From JADKAV01 sp963704075 (GTDB lineage: Bacteria > Actinomycetota > Actinomycetes > S36-B12 > UBA10799): DNA of 64,000 nt. How positions within the stretch are numbered: position 1 is the stretch's first letter; each line of letters starts with the position of its first letter. The translations under genes were made by a program, and so were the position numbers. Shown in pieces: positions 18,512 to 27,021 of the stretch. The DNA lies in contig CAVPGV010000006.1 in NCBI GenBank assembly GCA_963704075.1, positions 111,553-175,552 on the forward strand. Reading direction: 5' to 3'. The notes under the pieces are model-generated. The model saw nothing but the letters and a program-made list of their open reading frames with translations. It searched no databases and was not told the DNA's origin.

Positions 18512-19711
18512 GTGGATCGCATCGCCATCGATGACGACCTGCTCGACGGCCAACTCCTGCGCGTGCTCGGCTCAGCGCCGCACGGCGGTGCGGACATCGG
18601 GGAGTGCCTGGCGGCAGCCCGGCTGATCGACCCGGCCGACCTCGACTCCTGGTACGAGCAGTGGACCGCCCTGGGTCAGCGAGTGGTGGATCTGGCCGAT
18701 CGGGCCGCTGCAGCGGGACACACGCGGACCGCTCGGCTGGCCTATCTGCGGGGCTCGAACTACCTGCGTGCCGCCGGTTCCATGTTGATGGGGGTGCCCT
18801 TGGATCCCCGGCTGGTGGAGTCCAACCTCCGGACGGCCGACGCCTTCCGAAGAGGCGCCGCCCTGCTCGACACCCCGCCGGACATCGTAGAGATCCCGTA
18901 CGCGGACACGACGCTGCCCGGCTACTTCTTCGCCATCGACGCATCGGCTCGGCCGACCGTCATCCTCGTCGGTGGGTACGACGCCTGCGCCGAGGAGCTC
19001 TACTTCTTCAACGGTGCATCCGCCCTGGAGCGGGGATACAACGTGCTCGCATTCGACGGTCCAGGGCAGGGCGCGGCCCTTCTCCAGCAGGGCCTGGTGA
19101 TGCGCCCGGACTGGGAGAACGTCATGGCGCCGGTGGTCGACTACCTGCTCGAACGTCGGGAGGTGGATGCCGAGCGGATCGCGGTGATCGGTTTGAGTCT
19201 CGGGGCACATCTGGTTCCGCGCGCGGCAAGCGGTGAGCACCGGATCGCTGCCTGCATCGCCGATTGCGGAACGTTTGACATGTACGGCACCTTCCTGTCC
19301 CGACTGCCCGAGGCGGTGCGGTCGGGATACGAAGCGGGTGACCCCGAAACGGTGCGGGGTGTAGCGGCGATGCTGGACCAGATCGCGATGCAACCGACCG
19401 CCGGCTGGTCGATGCGGCGCGGGATGCTGGTCCACGGCGCAACGTCCGCCCACGAGTACGTCGAGATGACCAAGCCGTACTCCTTGCGCGGACTCGCGGA
19501 GCGGATCAGTTGCCCCACGTTCGTCTGCAATGCCGAGAACGACCCGATCGGGGCCACCGCCCCGGATCTGGTGGCGGCGCTGACCTGCCCGCACGAGTTC
19601 GTCATGTTCACCGCGGCCGACGGAGCTGGTGACCACTGCGAAGCGGGTGCCCGGTTGCTGTATGACGCGCGCAGTCTGGGGTGGCTGGACGGGGTGCTCG
19701 GGAGGCGCTAG
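18512..19711 (+). CDS. Alpha/beta hydrolase, FrsA / pseudooxynicotine-hydrolase-like
   Basis: 399 residues. The helical N-terminal cap region (RTARLAYLRGSNYLRAAGSML) followed by an alpha/beta-hydrolase core is typical of the FrsA/DUF1100-like esterases and 2,6-dihydroxypseudooxynicotine hydrolases. Core motifs are ILVGGYDACAEELYF, VLAFDGPGQGAALLQQG, the nucleophile elbow GLSLGAHL, and near the end FTAADGAGDHCEAGAR, where the His is the likely catalytic base. The substrate is unknown. GTG 18512 directly follows the stop of the 58-aa membrane protein, so the two are probably translated together. Confidence 0.8.
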   Translation: MDRIAIDDDLLDGQLLRVLGSAPHGGADIGECLAAARLIDPADLDSWYEQWTALGQRVVDLADRAAAAGHTRTARLAYLRGSNYLRAAGSMLMGVPLDPRLVESNLRTADAFRRGAALLDTPPDIVEIPYADTTLPGYFFAIDASARPTVILVGGYDACAEELYFFNGASALERGYNVLAFDGPGQGAALLQQGLVMRPDWENVMAPVVDYLLERREVDAERIAVIGLSLGAHLVPRAASGEHRIAACIADCGTFDMYGTFLSRLPEAVRSGYEAGDPETVRGVAAMLDQIAMQPTAGWSMRRGMLVHGATSAHEYVEMTKPYSLRGLAERISCPTFVCNAENDPIGATAPDLVAALTCPHEFVMFTAADGAGDHCEAGARLLYDARSLGWLDGVLGRR

Positions 19712-19723
19712 ATAGGGCGCCCT

Positions 19724-19862
19724 CTCGAAGTGGGCACCACGTGGCCACGAGTGCCCAGTTTCGTCGGCATAGAAGACCGCATAAGCCGCGTTTCGGGCTG
19801 GAATTGCTCCGAAAGATGGCAGTTTCCTGATTGCGACTTCGTCCGGTGCCCACTTTCGGAGG
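19724..19862. repeat. Palindromic intergenic element with GTGGGCAC ends
   Basis: CGAAGTGGGCACC at 19726-19738 faces GGTGCCCACTTTCGG at 19845-19859, near-perfect inverted ends about 138 bp apart. Inside is another inverted word, GTGCCCAGTTTCG (19751-19763), which can also pair with the left end. No coding capacity is convincing. It fills most of the 310-bp gap between the hydrolase and the secreted collagen-like gene. Confidence 0.55.
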
Positions 19863-20021
19863 CATGCAGGCGCTGAACCCGGTCCACCACGGTGCCGGTG
19901 CCTTCGGCAGGGTGGGTGAGGCCCTGCATCACCCCCATCCGTCACGGCAGACCCATTCGAGCGCAGATACTACGTGGAGCGAACTTGCCGACTAGGGTCG
20001 GAAGACCCACTGGGAGGACCC

Positions 20022-20738
20022 ATGAAGAAACTCGTCGCCCTGCTTGCCGCTCTGTGTGCAACCGCCGGATCTATCGGCATCGCTGCGCCGGCTCAGGCCA
20101 AGACCATCAAGGCCTGCGTCAAGAAGTCGGACGGAACAGTGAAGATCCTCAAGAAGAAGAAGTGCAAGAAGGGCTGGAAGAAGGTGACGTGGGGAACGAA
20201 GGGCCCGGCCGGACAGAACGGTTCGAATGGTGCCAACGGCAGCAACGGTGTGCCGGGCCCGGCAGGACCGAATTGGGTGGTCAAGGACAAGGCCGGCAAG
20301 ACCCTGGGAACCTTCGCCGGATACGGCTTCGGGCTCCTGCCTTTGGTGAGCGTCATCGCCGCTGACGGTGGCGTCTTCGGGTACGCCGCGGACGGGAAGT
20401 TGCAGAACAACAACGCGGACTTGTTCTTCCGCAATAACGCCTGCACGGACGCTGCATGGTGGTCGGCGACATCCTCAGGACTCCGGGAGTACCTGGACTC
20501 GGCCGGCGGCGCGGGCCGTGCTGTCTTCCAGGTCACTGGTGCGCCGACCGCGAGTGCCTGGAAGGTGGACGTCGCAACCACGACGACGACGTATGTGCCG
20601 GGCAACACCCTGTTCAAGAGGAACGCCACGACCGGCGCGTGCGCCGCGAACGCCAACCCGGCCGGATACATCGTCCCGCTGACCCCGGCGCCGGCCCCGG
20701 TGGTCGCAGCGACCGGGCCGCTGTCCATCGTCAGGTGA
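20022..20738 (+). CDS. Secreted protein with a short collagen-like GXY stretch
   Basis: 238 residues. A signal peptide (KKLVALLAALCATAGSIG, cleavage after APAQA) is followed by a very Lys-rich segment (KILKKKKCKKGWKKV), then a collagen-type run GPAGQNGSNGANGSNG. The rest is a beta-rich domain (VVKDKAGKTLGTFAGYGFG) without a name I recognise, related in style to exported actinobacterial GXY-repeat proteins. Two Cys in the mature start (ACVKK, KCKKG) and two near the middle and end (NACTD, GACAAN) could make disulfides. ATG 20022 has an excellent ribosome site, GGGAGGA. Confidence 0.8.
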   Translation: MKKLVALLAALCATAGSIGIAAPAQAKTIKACVKKSDGTVKILKKKKCKKGWKKVTWGTKGPAGQNGSNGANGSNGVPGPAGPNWVVKDKAGKTLGTFAGYGFGLLPLVSVIAADGGVFGYAADGKLQNNNADLFFRNNACTDAAWWSATSSGLREYLDSAGGAGRAVFQVTGAPTASAWKVDVATTTTTYVPGNTLFKRNATTGACAANANPAGYIVPLTPAPAPVVAATGPLSIVR

Positions 20739-20821
20739 TCGCGAACCGAACGCCTACCTCCCGCGAGGGGATTGTCGACCGGCGCGGTTAGAATCGTCGA
20801 GTTGGACGGTACGCCGTCCAC

Positions 20822-20895
20822 GCCGCCTTAGCTCAGTCGGCCAGAGCGACGCACTCGTAATGCGTAGGTCCCGAGTTCGATTCTCGGAGGCGGCT
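20822..20895 (+). tRNA. tRNA-Thr (anticodon CGT)
   Basis: Folds as a full cloverleaf: acceptor GCCGCCT with AGGCGGC, D-stem GCTC/GAGC, anticodon stem ACGCA/TGCGT with loop CTCGTAA (anticodon CGT), and T-stem CCGAG/CTCGG with loop TTCGATT. The CCA end is not encoded. The 3' 45 bases are duplicated at 26125-26169, marking it as an integration site. Confidence 0.95.
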
Positions 20896-20898
20896 CCG
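20854..20898 (+). repeat. attL-like direct repeat inside tRNA-Thr
   Basis: Left copy of the 45-bp repeat, covering the anticodon loop, variable arm, T-arm and 3' acceptor strand of the tRNA gene plus CCG. The tRNA stays intact at this end. Confidence 0.85.
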
Positions 20899-21042
20899 TG
20901 AAAGGCCTGGTCAGGGGGGCTGCGGGTATCAGCCAAGACCGCCGCGCCGTTCGCATAGCGCGTGAATGTCATGTCCTGCTAATCGCGACGGACTCCCGCG
21001 ATCTGGCCGTAGCGCCGTCGTCGGCTAGGTCTCGCTCCTCGG

Positions 21043-21699
21043 CTACGGCGCATCGGGCGGCCTGTGCGACTCCAGGTAGGTCACAACGGCCAGGACTCGC
21101 CGATGGGTGGTCCCGTCGTCTTCGAGGCCCAGCTTGTGGAAGATCGTGCGCATGTGGGCCTCGACCGTCCTGTCCGAGAGGCTCAGTCGTCGCGCGATCG
21201 ACGCGTTCGACCGACCCTCAGCGACGAGGCCGAGGATCTCCCGCTCCCGCTGGGTCAGGGCGCCGATCCCGGAGCGGAGGCGGGGCTGGACCAATGCCTT
21301 GACGATCTCCGGGTCCAAGGCGGTGCCTCCGGAGGCGACTCGTACCAGCGCGTCGGTGAAGTCGTCGAGGTGCAGGACCCTGTCCTTGAGCAGGTACCCG
21401 AAACTGGGCGAGCCGATGAGGCTCAGGCAGTGACGCAGCTCGATGTGCTGCGACAGGAGCAGCACCCCGACCGCGGGGTTCTGATCGCGGATCGCGACCG
21501 CGGCCCGGGCCCCGTCGGAGTCCATGTCCGGCGGCATGCGAATGTCGGCGATGACGAGATCCGGTCCGAGCTCGGCGACGGTGGCCACTAGGGCGGTGGC
21601 GTCCGCCACGGCGGCCACGACGTCGTGGCCCGCGCTCTCGAGCAGCCTGACGAGCCCCTCCCGAAACAGGACCGAGTCCTCCGCGAGGACGACGCGCAT
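21043..21699 (-). CDS. NarL/LuxR-type response regulator
   Basis: 218 residues. The receiver domain begins MRVVLAEDSVLFREGLVRLL, with phosphoacceptor Asp in DLVIADIRMPPD and the conserved Lys in YLLKDRV. The C-terminal LuxR helix-turn-helix is LTQREREILGLVAEGRSN followed by ASIARRLSLSDRTVEAHM. Its ATG overlaps the stop of the upstream histidine kinase (TGATG), so the two form a cognate pair. It lies at the tRNA-proximal end of the island. Targets are unknown; the pair may control the divergent membrane-protein gene at 23703 (inference from position). Confidence 0.93.
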   Translation of the reverse strand: MRVVLAEDSVLFREGLVRLLESAGHDVVAAVADATALVATVAELGPDLVIADIRMPPDMDSDGARAAVAIRDQNPAVGVLLLSQHIELRHCLSLIGSPSFGYLLKDRVLHLDDFTDALVRVASGGTALDPEIVKALVQPRLRSGIGALTQREREILGLVAEGRSNASIARRLSLSDRTVEAHMRTIFHKLGLEDDGTTHRRVLAVVTYLESHRPPDAP

Positions 21700-23552
21700 C
21701 ACAGCACCGCCCTGATCTCGGTGCCCATCCCCGCCGGGCTCGAGACGGTCAGGTTGCCGCCGACGGAGAGCACACGGTCCTGCAGACTGGTCAGCGCATC
21801 GGCCGTGGCGATGCCGCCGACGCCGTCGTCGCACACCTCGACGACAAGCCGGTTCGCGTCGCGACCGACCCGCACGGCTATCCGCGACGCCTGGCCGTGC
21901 TTGAGGGTGTTCGCCAGCGCCTCGGTCACTACGAGGTAGGCCGCCAGCGTTCGGGACTCATCGACCTCCGGGAGGTCGCAGACCTGCAGGTCCATGGGAA
22001 GCGGGGTGGTCTGCTGCAAGTCCTCCAGCGCTGCATCCAGGCCGTCGTCGAGCCTGCTCGGGCGGACACCCTGGGCCAGTCGTCGCAGTTCCGCAATGGT
22101 GTCTTGCAGTTCCGTCACCGCCAGGTCGATCTCCGCGGAGCGGTCCGCGTCGAGGCCGGGCTGCAGGCACCTCAGCCGCATCCCCGTCGCCAGGATGCGC
22201 TGCTGCGCCGAGTCGTGCAGGTCCCGTTCCCACCGTTTGCGCTCCTGTGCGGTGGCCTCGGCGATCCGGGCCTGGGAGCGCCGCAGCCCCAGCCTCAGCC
22301 GGCTGACCTCGATCGGAATCCACGCGGCCCGAGCCAACGCTGCCGCCAGACGCCGCGCGCGCAGCGAGTCCCGGCCGAGCACGAGGCGCGCCACGACGTC
22401 GCCTCCGCTGCTCACGTCGATGCCCTCGCACTCCGGGGCGGGCCGGCCGTCCAGGCCCACCCACTGGCTCCCGTCGACGAGCAGCAGTCGCAAGTCCTCG
22501 TCGTCCTGGGCGCCACGCAGCACGTCCTCGACCTGTTCGGGCTGGGCCTGGCCGGAACGCACTGCTGCGGTGAACTGCTCGACCCTGCGCACCGCCAAGA
22601 ACCGGTCACGGTCCAGGACCCGGGCCGTCGCGTCCCGGAGAACGCGATAGGTGGGGAGCAGCACCAGTGCCGCGACGAACCCCCCGACCGCCGGCCCGAT
22701 CGCCGTGTAGCGGTCGGCCATTGAACCCACGACACCCACCGCGACCCCGTAGGCGCCTGCAGCGACGACGACGGTCGCAGCCGACGCAACGCCCTCACTG
22801 ACGATCCGGTCGATGTCGAACAGATCGTGGCGCACGATGGCGACCCCGACGGCCAACGGCACCAGAACCAGGATCCCGACGACGAACGGGGCGTAGGCCT
22901 GCGTGATGCTCGCCCCGGCGGCCTCCGCGGCCCACCCGCCGACCAGCAGGGCCACCACCACGGCGCCGGCCAGCATCAACCCCCGGATCTGCTCCCGCGC
23001 CAGCTCACCGCCCGCCCGGTACCGCAGCGCCATCGACACCGTCGCCAGGACCATCGACACCCCGACAAGTGCGAGCCCCACGGCGGCGGCGGCAGCCAGG
23101 CCCGGCCCGGCAGGCTCATCACCTCCCCACAGCCCCCCCAGCAGAAGGGCCGAGGCGCCGAGGAACAACCACGGGACTGCTCGGTCGAGAGGACCGCGAC
23201 GGCGCCCGTCCGGGAACACGAGCAGCAGCGCCAGCAGGCCCGCCAGGTTGAGGGGCCAGATCGCCGTGGCGAACAAGGCGGTCAGCGCGGACACACGAGG
23301 GCCGAGCGCGCCGTCGCTGAGCGCGTCGACGATGAGAACCAGGACGACCGATGCCGAGCACCAGGCCAGCGCTGGCGCCACCGGGGACTTTGGGACACGG
23401 ACCTGGATCACCCAGGCCATGCTCGCGCAGACCAGGCCCAGTCCGGCCGCTGCCGCGAGTTCGACACGCGCAGTGACAAGCCCCCCGACCAGCCCGACGA
23501 CCAGGACGAGGGTCGCAGACGCCGTCCACATACGGGCCGAAGCAGAGGACAC
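21699..23552 (-). CDS. Sensor histidine kinase, HisKA_3 type, multi-pass membrane
   Basis: About 617 residues from GTG 23552 (ATG 23531 is an equally possible start; no ribosome site distinguishes them). The N-terminal half has around ten hydrophobic segments (for example LVLVVGLVGGLVTA, LAGLLALLLVFPDG, AGAVVVALLVGGWA). The dimerisation/phosphoacceptor helix is WERDLHDSAQQRILATGMRL and the ATPase part includes EALANTLKHG and CDDGVGGI. The sensory input is probably membrane-borne. The next gene on the strand is its response regulator. A minus-strand gene body this long with a clean frame argues against decay of this part of the island. Confidence 0.9.
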   Translation of the reverse strand: MSSASARMWTASATLVLVVGLVGGLVTARVELAAAAGLGLVCASMAWVIQVRVPKSPVAPALAWCSASVVLVLIVDALSDGALGPRVSALTALFATAIWPLNLAGLLALLLVFPDGRRRGPLDRAVPWLFLGASALLLGGLWGGDEPAGPGLAAAAAVGLALVGVSMVLATVSMALRYRAGGELAREQIRGLMLAGAVVVALLVGGWAAEAAGASITQAYAPFVVGILVLVPLAVGVAIVRHDLFDIDRIVSEGVASAATVVVAAGAYGVAVGVVGSMADRYTAIGPAVGGFVAALVLLPTYRVLRDATARVLDRDRFLAVRRVEQFTAAVRSGQAQPEQVEDVLRGAQDDEDLRLLLVDGSQWVGLDGRPAPECEGIDVSSGGDVVARLVLGRDSLRARRLAAALARAAWIPIEVSRLRLGLRRSQARIAEATAQERKRWERDLHDSAQQRILATGMRLRCLQPGLDADRSAEIDLAVTELQDTIAELRRLAQGVRPSRLDDGLDAALEDLQQTTPLPMDLQVCDLPEVDESRTLAAYLVVTEALANTLKHGQASRIAVRVGRDANRLVVEVCDDGVGGIATADALTSLQDRVLSVGGNLTVSSPAGMGTEIRAVL

Positions 23553-23702
23553 CGCACCAGCATGACAACGATCGGGCCGCGCGTCCTCCGTGCTGGCACC
23601 TAAGCAGTAAACCCGAAGTGGAGCCGCGCTGTCACCGATGTGCTCGCGTCGCGACCCGGCAAGTCTTGAGGCGTCCAGTTCCCTCGCCTCAGGAGATAGG
23701 CC

Positions 23703-24017
23703 ATGAACCTCATCTACACCGTCCTGTTCGCCTTCACCCTCGGCTACTTCATCAAGAACCGGGGGATCGCCATCTGCGTCTACCTCGGCCTCGAAGCGCT
23801 GATCTTCACCTTCCAGACACTGAACCTGCTTATGGAATGGGCCGGCGGCAGCCAGCAGGCCTTCGGCGGCCCATTCCCCGACTCCAGCGCTGGCAGCGTC
23901 GCCAGCTACGGCGCGGTCAACCTGATCATCACAGGCATCGGTGTCGGGCTTGTCGTGCTGGGTCACAAGACTGCGGCGAGGCGGGCCAAGAGCACCACCC
24001 TTGTCGAGGTCGGCTGA
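23703..24017 (+). CDS. Small membrane protein of unknown function
   Basis: 104 residues, three hydrophobic segments: IYTVLFAFTLGYF, ICVYLGLEALIFTF and VNLIITGIGVGLVVLG, with a basic tail (HKTAARRAK). ATG 23703 follows AGGAG. It is transcribed divergently from the histidine kinase, with about 150 bases between them, a common layout for a regulated target or accessory sensor of a two-component system. I do not recognise the family. Confidence 0.75.
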   Translation: MNLIYTVLFAFTLGYFIKNRGIAICVYLGLEALIFTFQTLNLLMEWAGGSQQAFGGPFPDSSAGSVASYGAVNLIITGIGVGLVVLGHKTAARRAKSTTLVEVG

Positions 24018-24328
24018 CTGGGGTCCTGCGCTCATCGGCTGCTACTGGCTCTGGTACGCACGCTGGATGCGCCGCGACGTCACCGATGCCGAGGTCGCCG
24101 CCAGCGCATCGGTAACAGTCTCGCCGTCGGTGACGTGACGCAGCGGTGCCGCCGACACTCCCAGCCCTATCGCGTCGAACGTCCCGCCCACCTCGACGCT
24201 GCCGCCGTACGACGCAATGCGAACGCGGTCGGGTCGCGGTTCCACCGCGGCTCGCCCACGCCGAATGATTTCTTGCCGTCGACCTCCTCGACGTACACGC
24301 CCCGCATCACGGACCCAGCCGCGGCTGA

Positions 24329-24679
24329 GTGGACCAGCGACATGGGGGCGATCAGGAAGCAACGTCCGAGATCGTCCGAGCGGTTCGTGCGGTCGCAGCC
24401 AGGGAGGCCGTCTACGGCGCCTCGGTGGCCCGCCGGATCCTCGCCTTCCACTCCGGGAGGCTCAGTGGCGACCTCTTCCCCGACCTCACCCCCCGGGAGC
24501 GGGAGGTCCCCGGCGAGCTCGCCGGCGGTGCCCGCAACCACGAGATCGCGGCCCGCCTGGGGTTGTCTCAGAAGACGGTGCGCAACCACGTGTCCGGTGT
24601 CCTTCTCAAGCTCCAGGTGCCAGATCGCACCGCCGCTGCGATCAAGGCCAAGGACGCGGGTATCACACCCACGCGCTGA
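24329..24679 (+). pseudogene. Truncated LuxR-type response regulator, receiver domain missing
   Basis: The C-terminal part of a NarL-type regulator is clear: EIVRAVRAVAAREAVYGASVA linker, LTPREREVPGELAGG, HEIAARLGLSQKTVRNHVSG, then LLKLQVPDRTAAAI. The receiver domain with its Asp is absent, and 24018-24328 upstream does not supply it in any frame. VPGEL replaces the usual VLxLxA, a further sign of decay. It may be the remains of a second two-component system brought by the island. Confidence 0.65.
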
Positions 24680-25021
24680 TTACATTCAGTGATCGCCCAA
24701 GTCCATCAGGCTTCTCACCACCGGCTTCCAGAAAACCCCCAGGAATCGTCCGCATCGAGATGGTCGGGGCCAGGCGCTTGGACCCGTGGTGCGCTGAGCG
24801 GCTCATGGCGGGGTCAACGCAGCTTCGCCGACCGTCTGCAAGGTGGGTTTGCGGACGACGAGGGTGATGCCTGTGGCGATCATCCATAGGGGCCGGTGCG
24901 CCGACGAGGGCGCAGGTGGCGACCAGGACGCCGAAGAGAGGGTGGCCTGCGAGGCGAGCATCACGCCGGCAGCCGTTGGCAGCCGGCGCAACGCGGGGTG
25001 GTGCGGGGCCCCTCCAAGTCG
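24680..25021. other. Gap within the island, no gene recognised
   Basis: About 340 bases between the broken regulator and the HEPN gene. A minus-strand frame reads WMIATGITLVVRKPTLQTVG, which could be the tail of a lost membrane protein, but nothing supports a start or a family. Confidence 0.4.
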
Positions 25022-25357
25022 CTAGAGGCCCAACTCCCGCATGAGGTTGGGGATGCGCACCGTCAGCGCCACCCACAGGAGATCGTCGTTGACTTTGTCG
25101 TAGTGATGAGCAACCAGATTCCGCATCCTGGCGATGCCGCCCCAGTCGACCGCCGCATGCTGCGCCTTGAAGTCGTCCGGCAGCTTCTCGGCAACAGTCG
25201 CGACCTTGATCAGGATGCGCTCGCCCGCGTCGCGTAGTAAGGCACCTTCCATCGTGTCGGCGAGGTAAGCGGGTCGGCCTTTGTCGACGAGGTAGGCAGC
25301 TTCCGCCCCGAATCGTGCGAGGTCGCCCAGCCGCCTCTCAATGCGATCCTGTGTCAC
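25022..25357 (-). CDS. HepT-like HEPN-domain protein (toxin candidate)
   Basis: 111 residues, all-helical DUF86/HepT type. The HEPN catalytic motif R-X4-H-X-Y is present as RNLVAHHY. HepT toxins of this kind are RNases or are AMPylated by a partner nucleotidyltransferase. Its start overlaps the stop of the upstream XRE-MNT gene (ATGA), the standard antitoxin-first arrangement. RIERRLGDLARFGAEAAYLV at the N-terminus fits the first helix of the family. Confidence 0.85.
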   Translation of the reverse strand: MTQDRIERRLGDLARFGAEAAYLVDKGRPAYLADTMEGALLRDAGERILIKVATVAEKLPDDFKAQHAAVDWGGIARMRNLVAHHYDKVNDDLLWVALTVRIPNLMRELGL

Positions 25358-25815
25358 AACGGCACCGACTCCTCCAGGGTTGATTCGCGCAGGTTGCCTG
25401 AGCTCCGCGCGGAGATGACATCGACTGGCACGGTCAGCAGCGCGCGAAGATCGTCTTCGAGGGTGAGGAGCGTGACGATGTCCGCTTCGGGCGGGAACTC
25501 CACGATCAGATCGAGGTCCGAGCCGACTTCATCCTGGCCCGTCGCGACCGAACCGACTATCCGAACGTTCGTGCCGCCAACCGCTGCCAAAGTATCCTTC
25601 ACTTCCTGGCGAGTCACCCTCAACACCTGAGACGGCCGCACCTGGAGGGACGGATCGAGGAGGTGGCGGACGGCGGCAGTGGGCTCCCGATTCCCCCGCT
25701 CGATGGCTGAGATGAGGGGCTGCTTGACGCCGGACATGGCTGCGAGTTCGCGCTGGCTCAGCCCTGCGGCAGTGCGGCGCAGCCGGAGGCGGTAGGCGTA
25801 GGAGCCCGCTGTCAT
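25354..25815 (-). CDS. XRE-type HTH fused to MNT nucleotidyltransferase (antitoxin candidate)
   Basis: 153 residues in two domains. Residues 5-60 form a Cro/XRE helix-turn-helix (LRRTAAGLSQRELAAMSGV, then PLISAIERGNREP). Residues 85-150 form a minimal nucleotidyltransferase with the signature GSVATGQDEVGSDLDLIVEF (GS-X10-DxD). The usual MntA antitoxin is only the second domain, so this version can both bind its own promoter and modify the toxin (inference). A 5-bp inverted repeat, ATAAC..GTTAT, sits just upstream. Downstream the HEPN gene overlaps by four bases. Confidence 0.88.
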   Translation of the reverse strand: MTAGSYAYRLRLRRTAAGLSQRELAAMSGVKQPLISAIERGNREPTAAVRHLLDPSLQVRPSQVLRVTRQEVKDTLAAVGGTNVRIVGSVATGQDEVGSDLDLIVEFPPEADIVTLLTLEDDLRALLTVPVDVISARSSGNLRESTLEESVPL

Positions 25816-25824
25816 AAGTGCACT

Positions 25825-25840
25825 ATAACGAATCTGTTAT
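25825..25840. promoter_or_regulatory. Possible operator of the XRE-MNT/HEPN pair
   Basis: ATAAC (25825-25829) and GTTAT (25836-25840) form an inverted repeat separated by 6 bases, 10 bases upstream of the antitoxin start, in a rare AT-rich patch that could also hold the -10 element. XRE-family antitoxins usually bind such sites. Confidence 0.45.
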
Positions 25841-26124
25841 TGCTCTGAGTGCGCCCCGCATCTGCCAATATCGGCCCGACCGAACTGCGCCGCGTTGCGA
25901 ATGGTCCGCGAAGAGGGCGTTGGCCGGGTAAGGACATCTTGTTGCTCCCTCGGCCCCAGGATGAAGAGACTGAGTGACACCCCCGGCCACTTGGGAGTGG
26001 GTCATTTCCGGCAGCAACGCTGGCAGCAACCCATGTCCACAACCCCGCACGCGGACGCACCTGCCCGCACCGAGCAAGCACGTCGGCGCACCTCCAGAAA
26101 CCCTGGCGCAGCCCAAGCTCGAAT
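25841..26124. other. Island right end, no gene recognised
   Basis: Between the toxin-antitoxin promoter and attR there are about 280 bases where an integrase gene would often lie. I see no recombinase motif (no R..H-x-x-R..Y pattern) in any frame. Confidence 0.5.
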
Positions 26125-26169
26125 CTCGTAATGCGTAGGTCCCGAGTTCGATTCCCGGAGGCGGCTCCG
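26125..26169 (+). repeat. attR-like direct repeat (tRNA-Thr 3' fragment)
   Basis: Right copy of the 45-bp tRNA-Thr 3' sequence with one T-to-C difference in the T-stem. The sequence to its left shows no 5' tRNA half, so this is a fragment and not a second tRNA gene. Confidence 0.85.
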
Positions 26170-26339
26170 ATTTCGGACCTCAAACCTTCAGGGATGCCGG
26201 GGTTTACCCGGAAGGCTGAGTGCGTGCCACCGGTCCCGCATGGCGCAACTGAGGAGCGCTCCTGAGGGATTGATCCATTGTGCCTGTCGTGGCGTTGACT
26301 GGTGTCTCATGACCTCGTTGATGTTCGGGGCTCGTGGGT

Positions 26340-27021
26340 TCAGTTCGTGGATTCCTCGGGAGGTACGCCCTTGACGACCAGCCACAACGCGAATCCGACC
26401 TCAGCGACGAAGCCGATCACCCACGACGGGTAGCTGATCGCGGGGTAGCCGGGCGCGAGGAGCGCCTGCAGGAACCAGACGAGGACCGCGACCCCGTCCA
26501 GTAGAAGCAGCCAACCGAGGAACCGGGGGAGGAACCCCGACCGCAGCACGAGCCAGCCGAGGGGGAACAGCCACGCGGAGAAGAACATCTGCGCCATGAC
26601 GAAGCCCGTCTGGTATGTGGTGACCGACAGCATCGACAGGCCGTCCATTTGCGCGGCCGGTGAGCCCTGCGGCGTCGCTCTGCGCGAGAACCGCGAACAG
26701 GGGCAGGTAACTGGCGCACTGCACCGCCACCCCGGTCGCATTGAGCACGAGCAGCAGCAGGGCAAGCGGTTCGTTGACGGGGCGCAGGAGCACGTAAAGG
26801 GCCCAGGCGGTGAGCACGAACAGCAGCGCCGAGCCGATCGCGAAGACCAGCCCCAGCCGGAACAGCCCCTCGTCACCGGTGATGGCGGCGCGCAGCGTCT
26901 GCGCGTCACTCAACCCGATGTGCCCGACCAGGCTGGCCAGCACGTTGGCCAGGACGTAGGCCAGATACAGGCCACCCGCCCAGCGGGCGACTGCGGTCCG
27001 TGGCCATGCCGTCCCGATCAT
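26340..27021 (-). CDS. DUF4386 membrane protein, one frameshift
   Basis: About 226 residues with six or so hydrophobic segments. The N-terminal half (TAVARWAGGLYLAYVLANVLA ... LTAWALYVLLRPVNEPLALL ... VQCASYLPLFAVLAQSD) and the C-terminal half (QTGFVMAQMFFSAWLFPLG ... SGFLPRFLGWLLLLDG) are both typical of DUF4386 proteins but are in different frames. The break is near 26655-26665. Function is unknown. Its ATG overlaps the stop of the upstream membrane-protein gene (ATGA). Confidence 0.82.

Larger units (their letters stand above)
20854..26169. mobile_element. Genomic island at tRNA-Thr with 45-bp flanking direct repeats, no integrase found
   Basis: The 45 bases from the anticodon loop of tRNA-Thr to just past its 3' end (20854-20898) recur at 26125-26169 with one mismatch (T20884 versus C26155). 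That is the signature of tRNA-directed site-specific integration. The 5.3 kb between holds a two-component system, a membrane protein, a truncated LuxR-type regulator and an XRE-MNT/HEPN pair. No tyrosine or serine recombinase, excisionase or replication gene can be seen, so the element is either decayed or mobilised in trans. Confidence 0.75.

Noticed and set aside
24042..24330. Minus-strand stretch reading ASYGGSVEVGGTFDAIGLGV
   Set aside because: Looks faintly protein-like, but it needs a frameshift, has no start and matches no family; too weak to call a gene.
26125..26169. Second tRNA-Thr gene
   Set aside because: Only the anticodon loop and 3' half are present; the 5' acceptor and D-arm are absent, so it is an att fragment.
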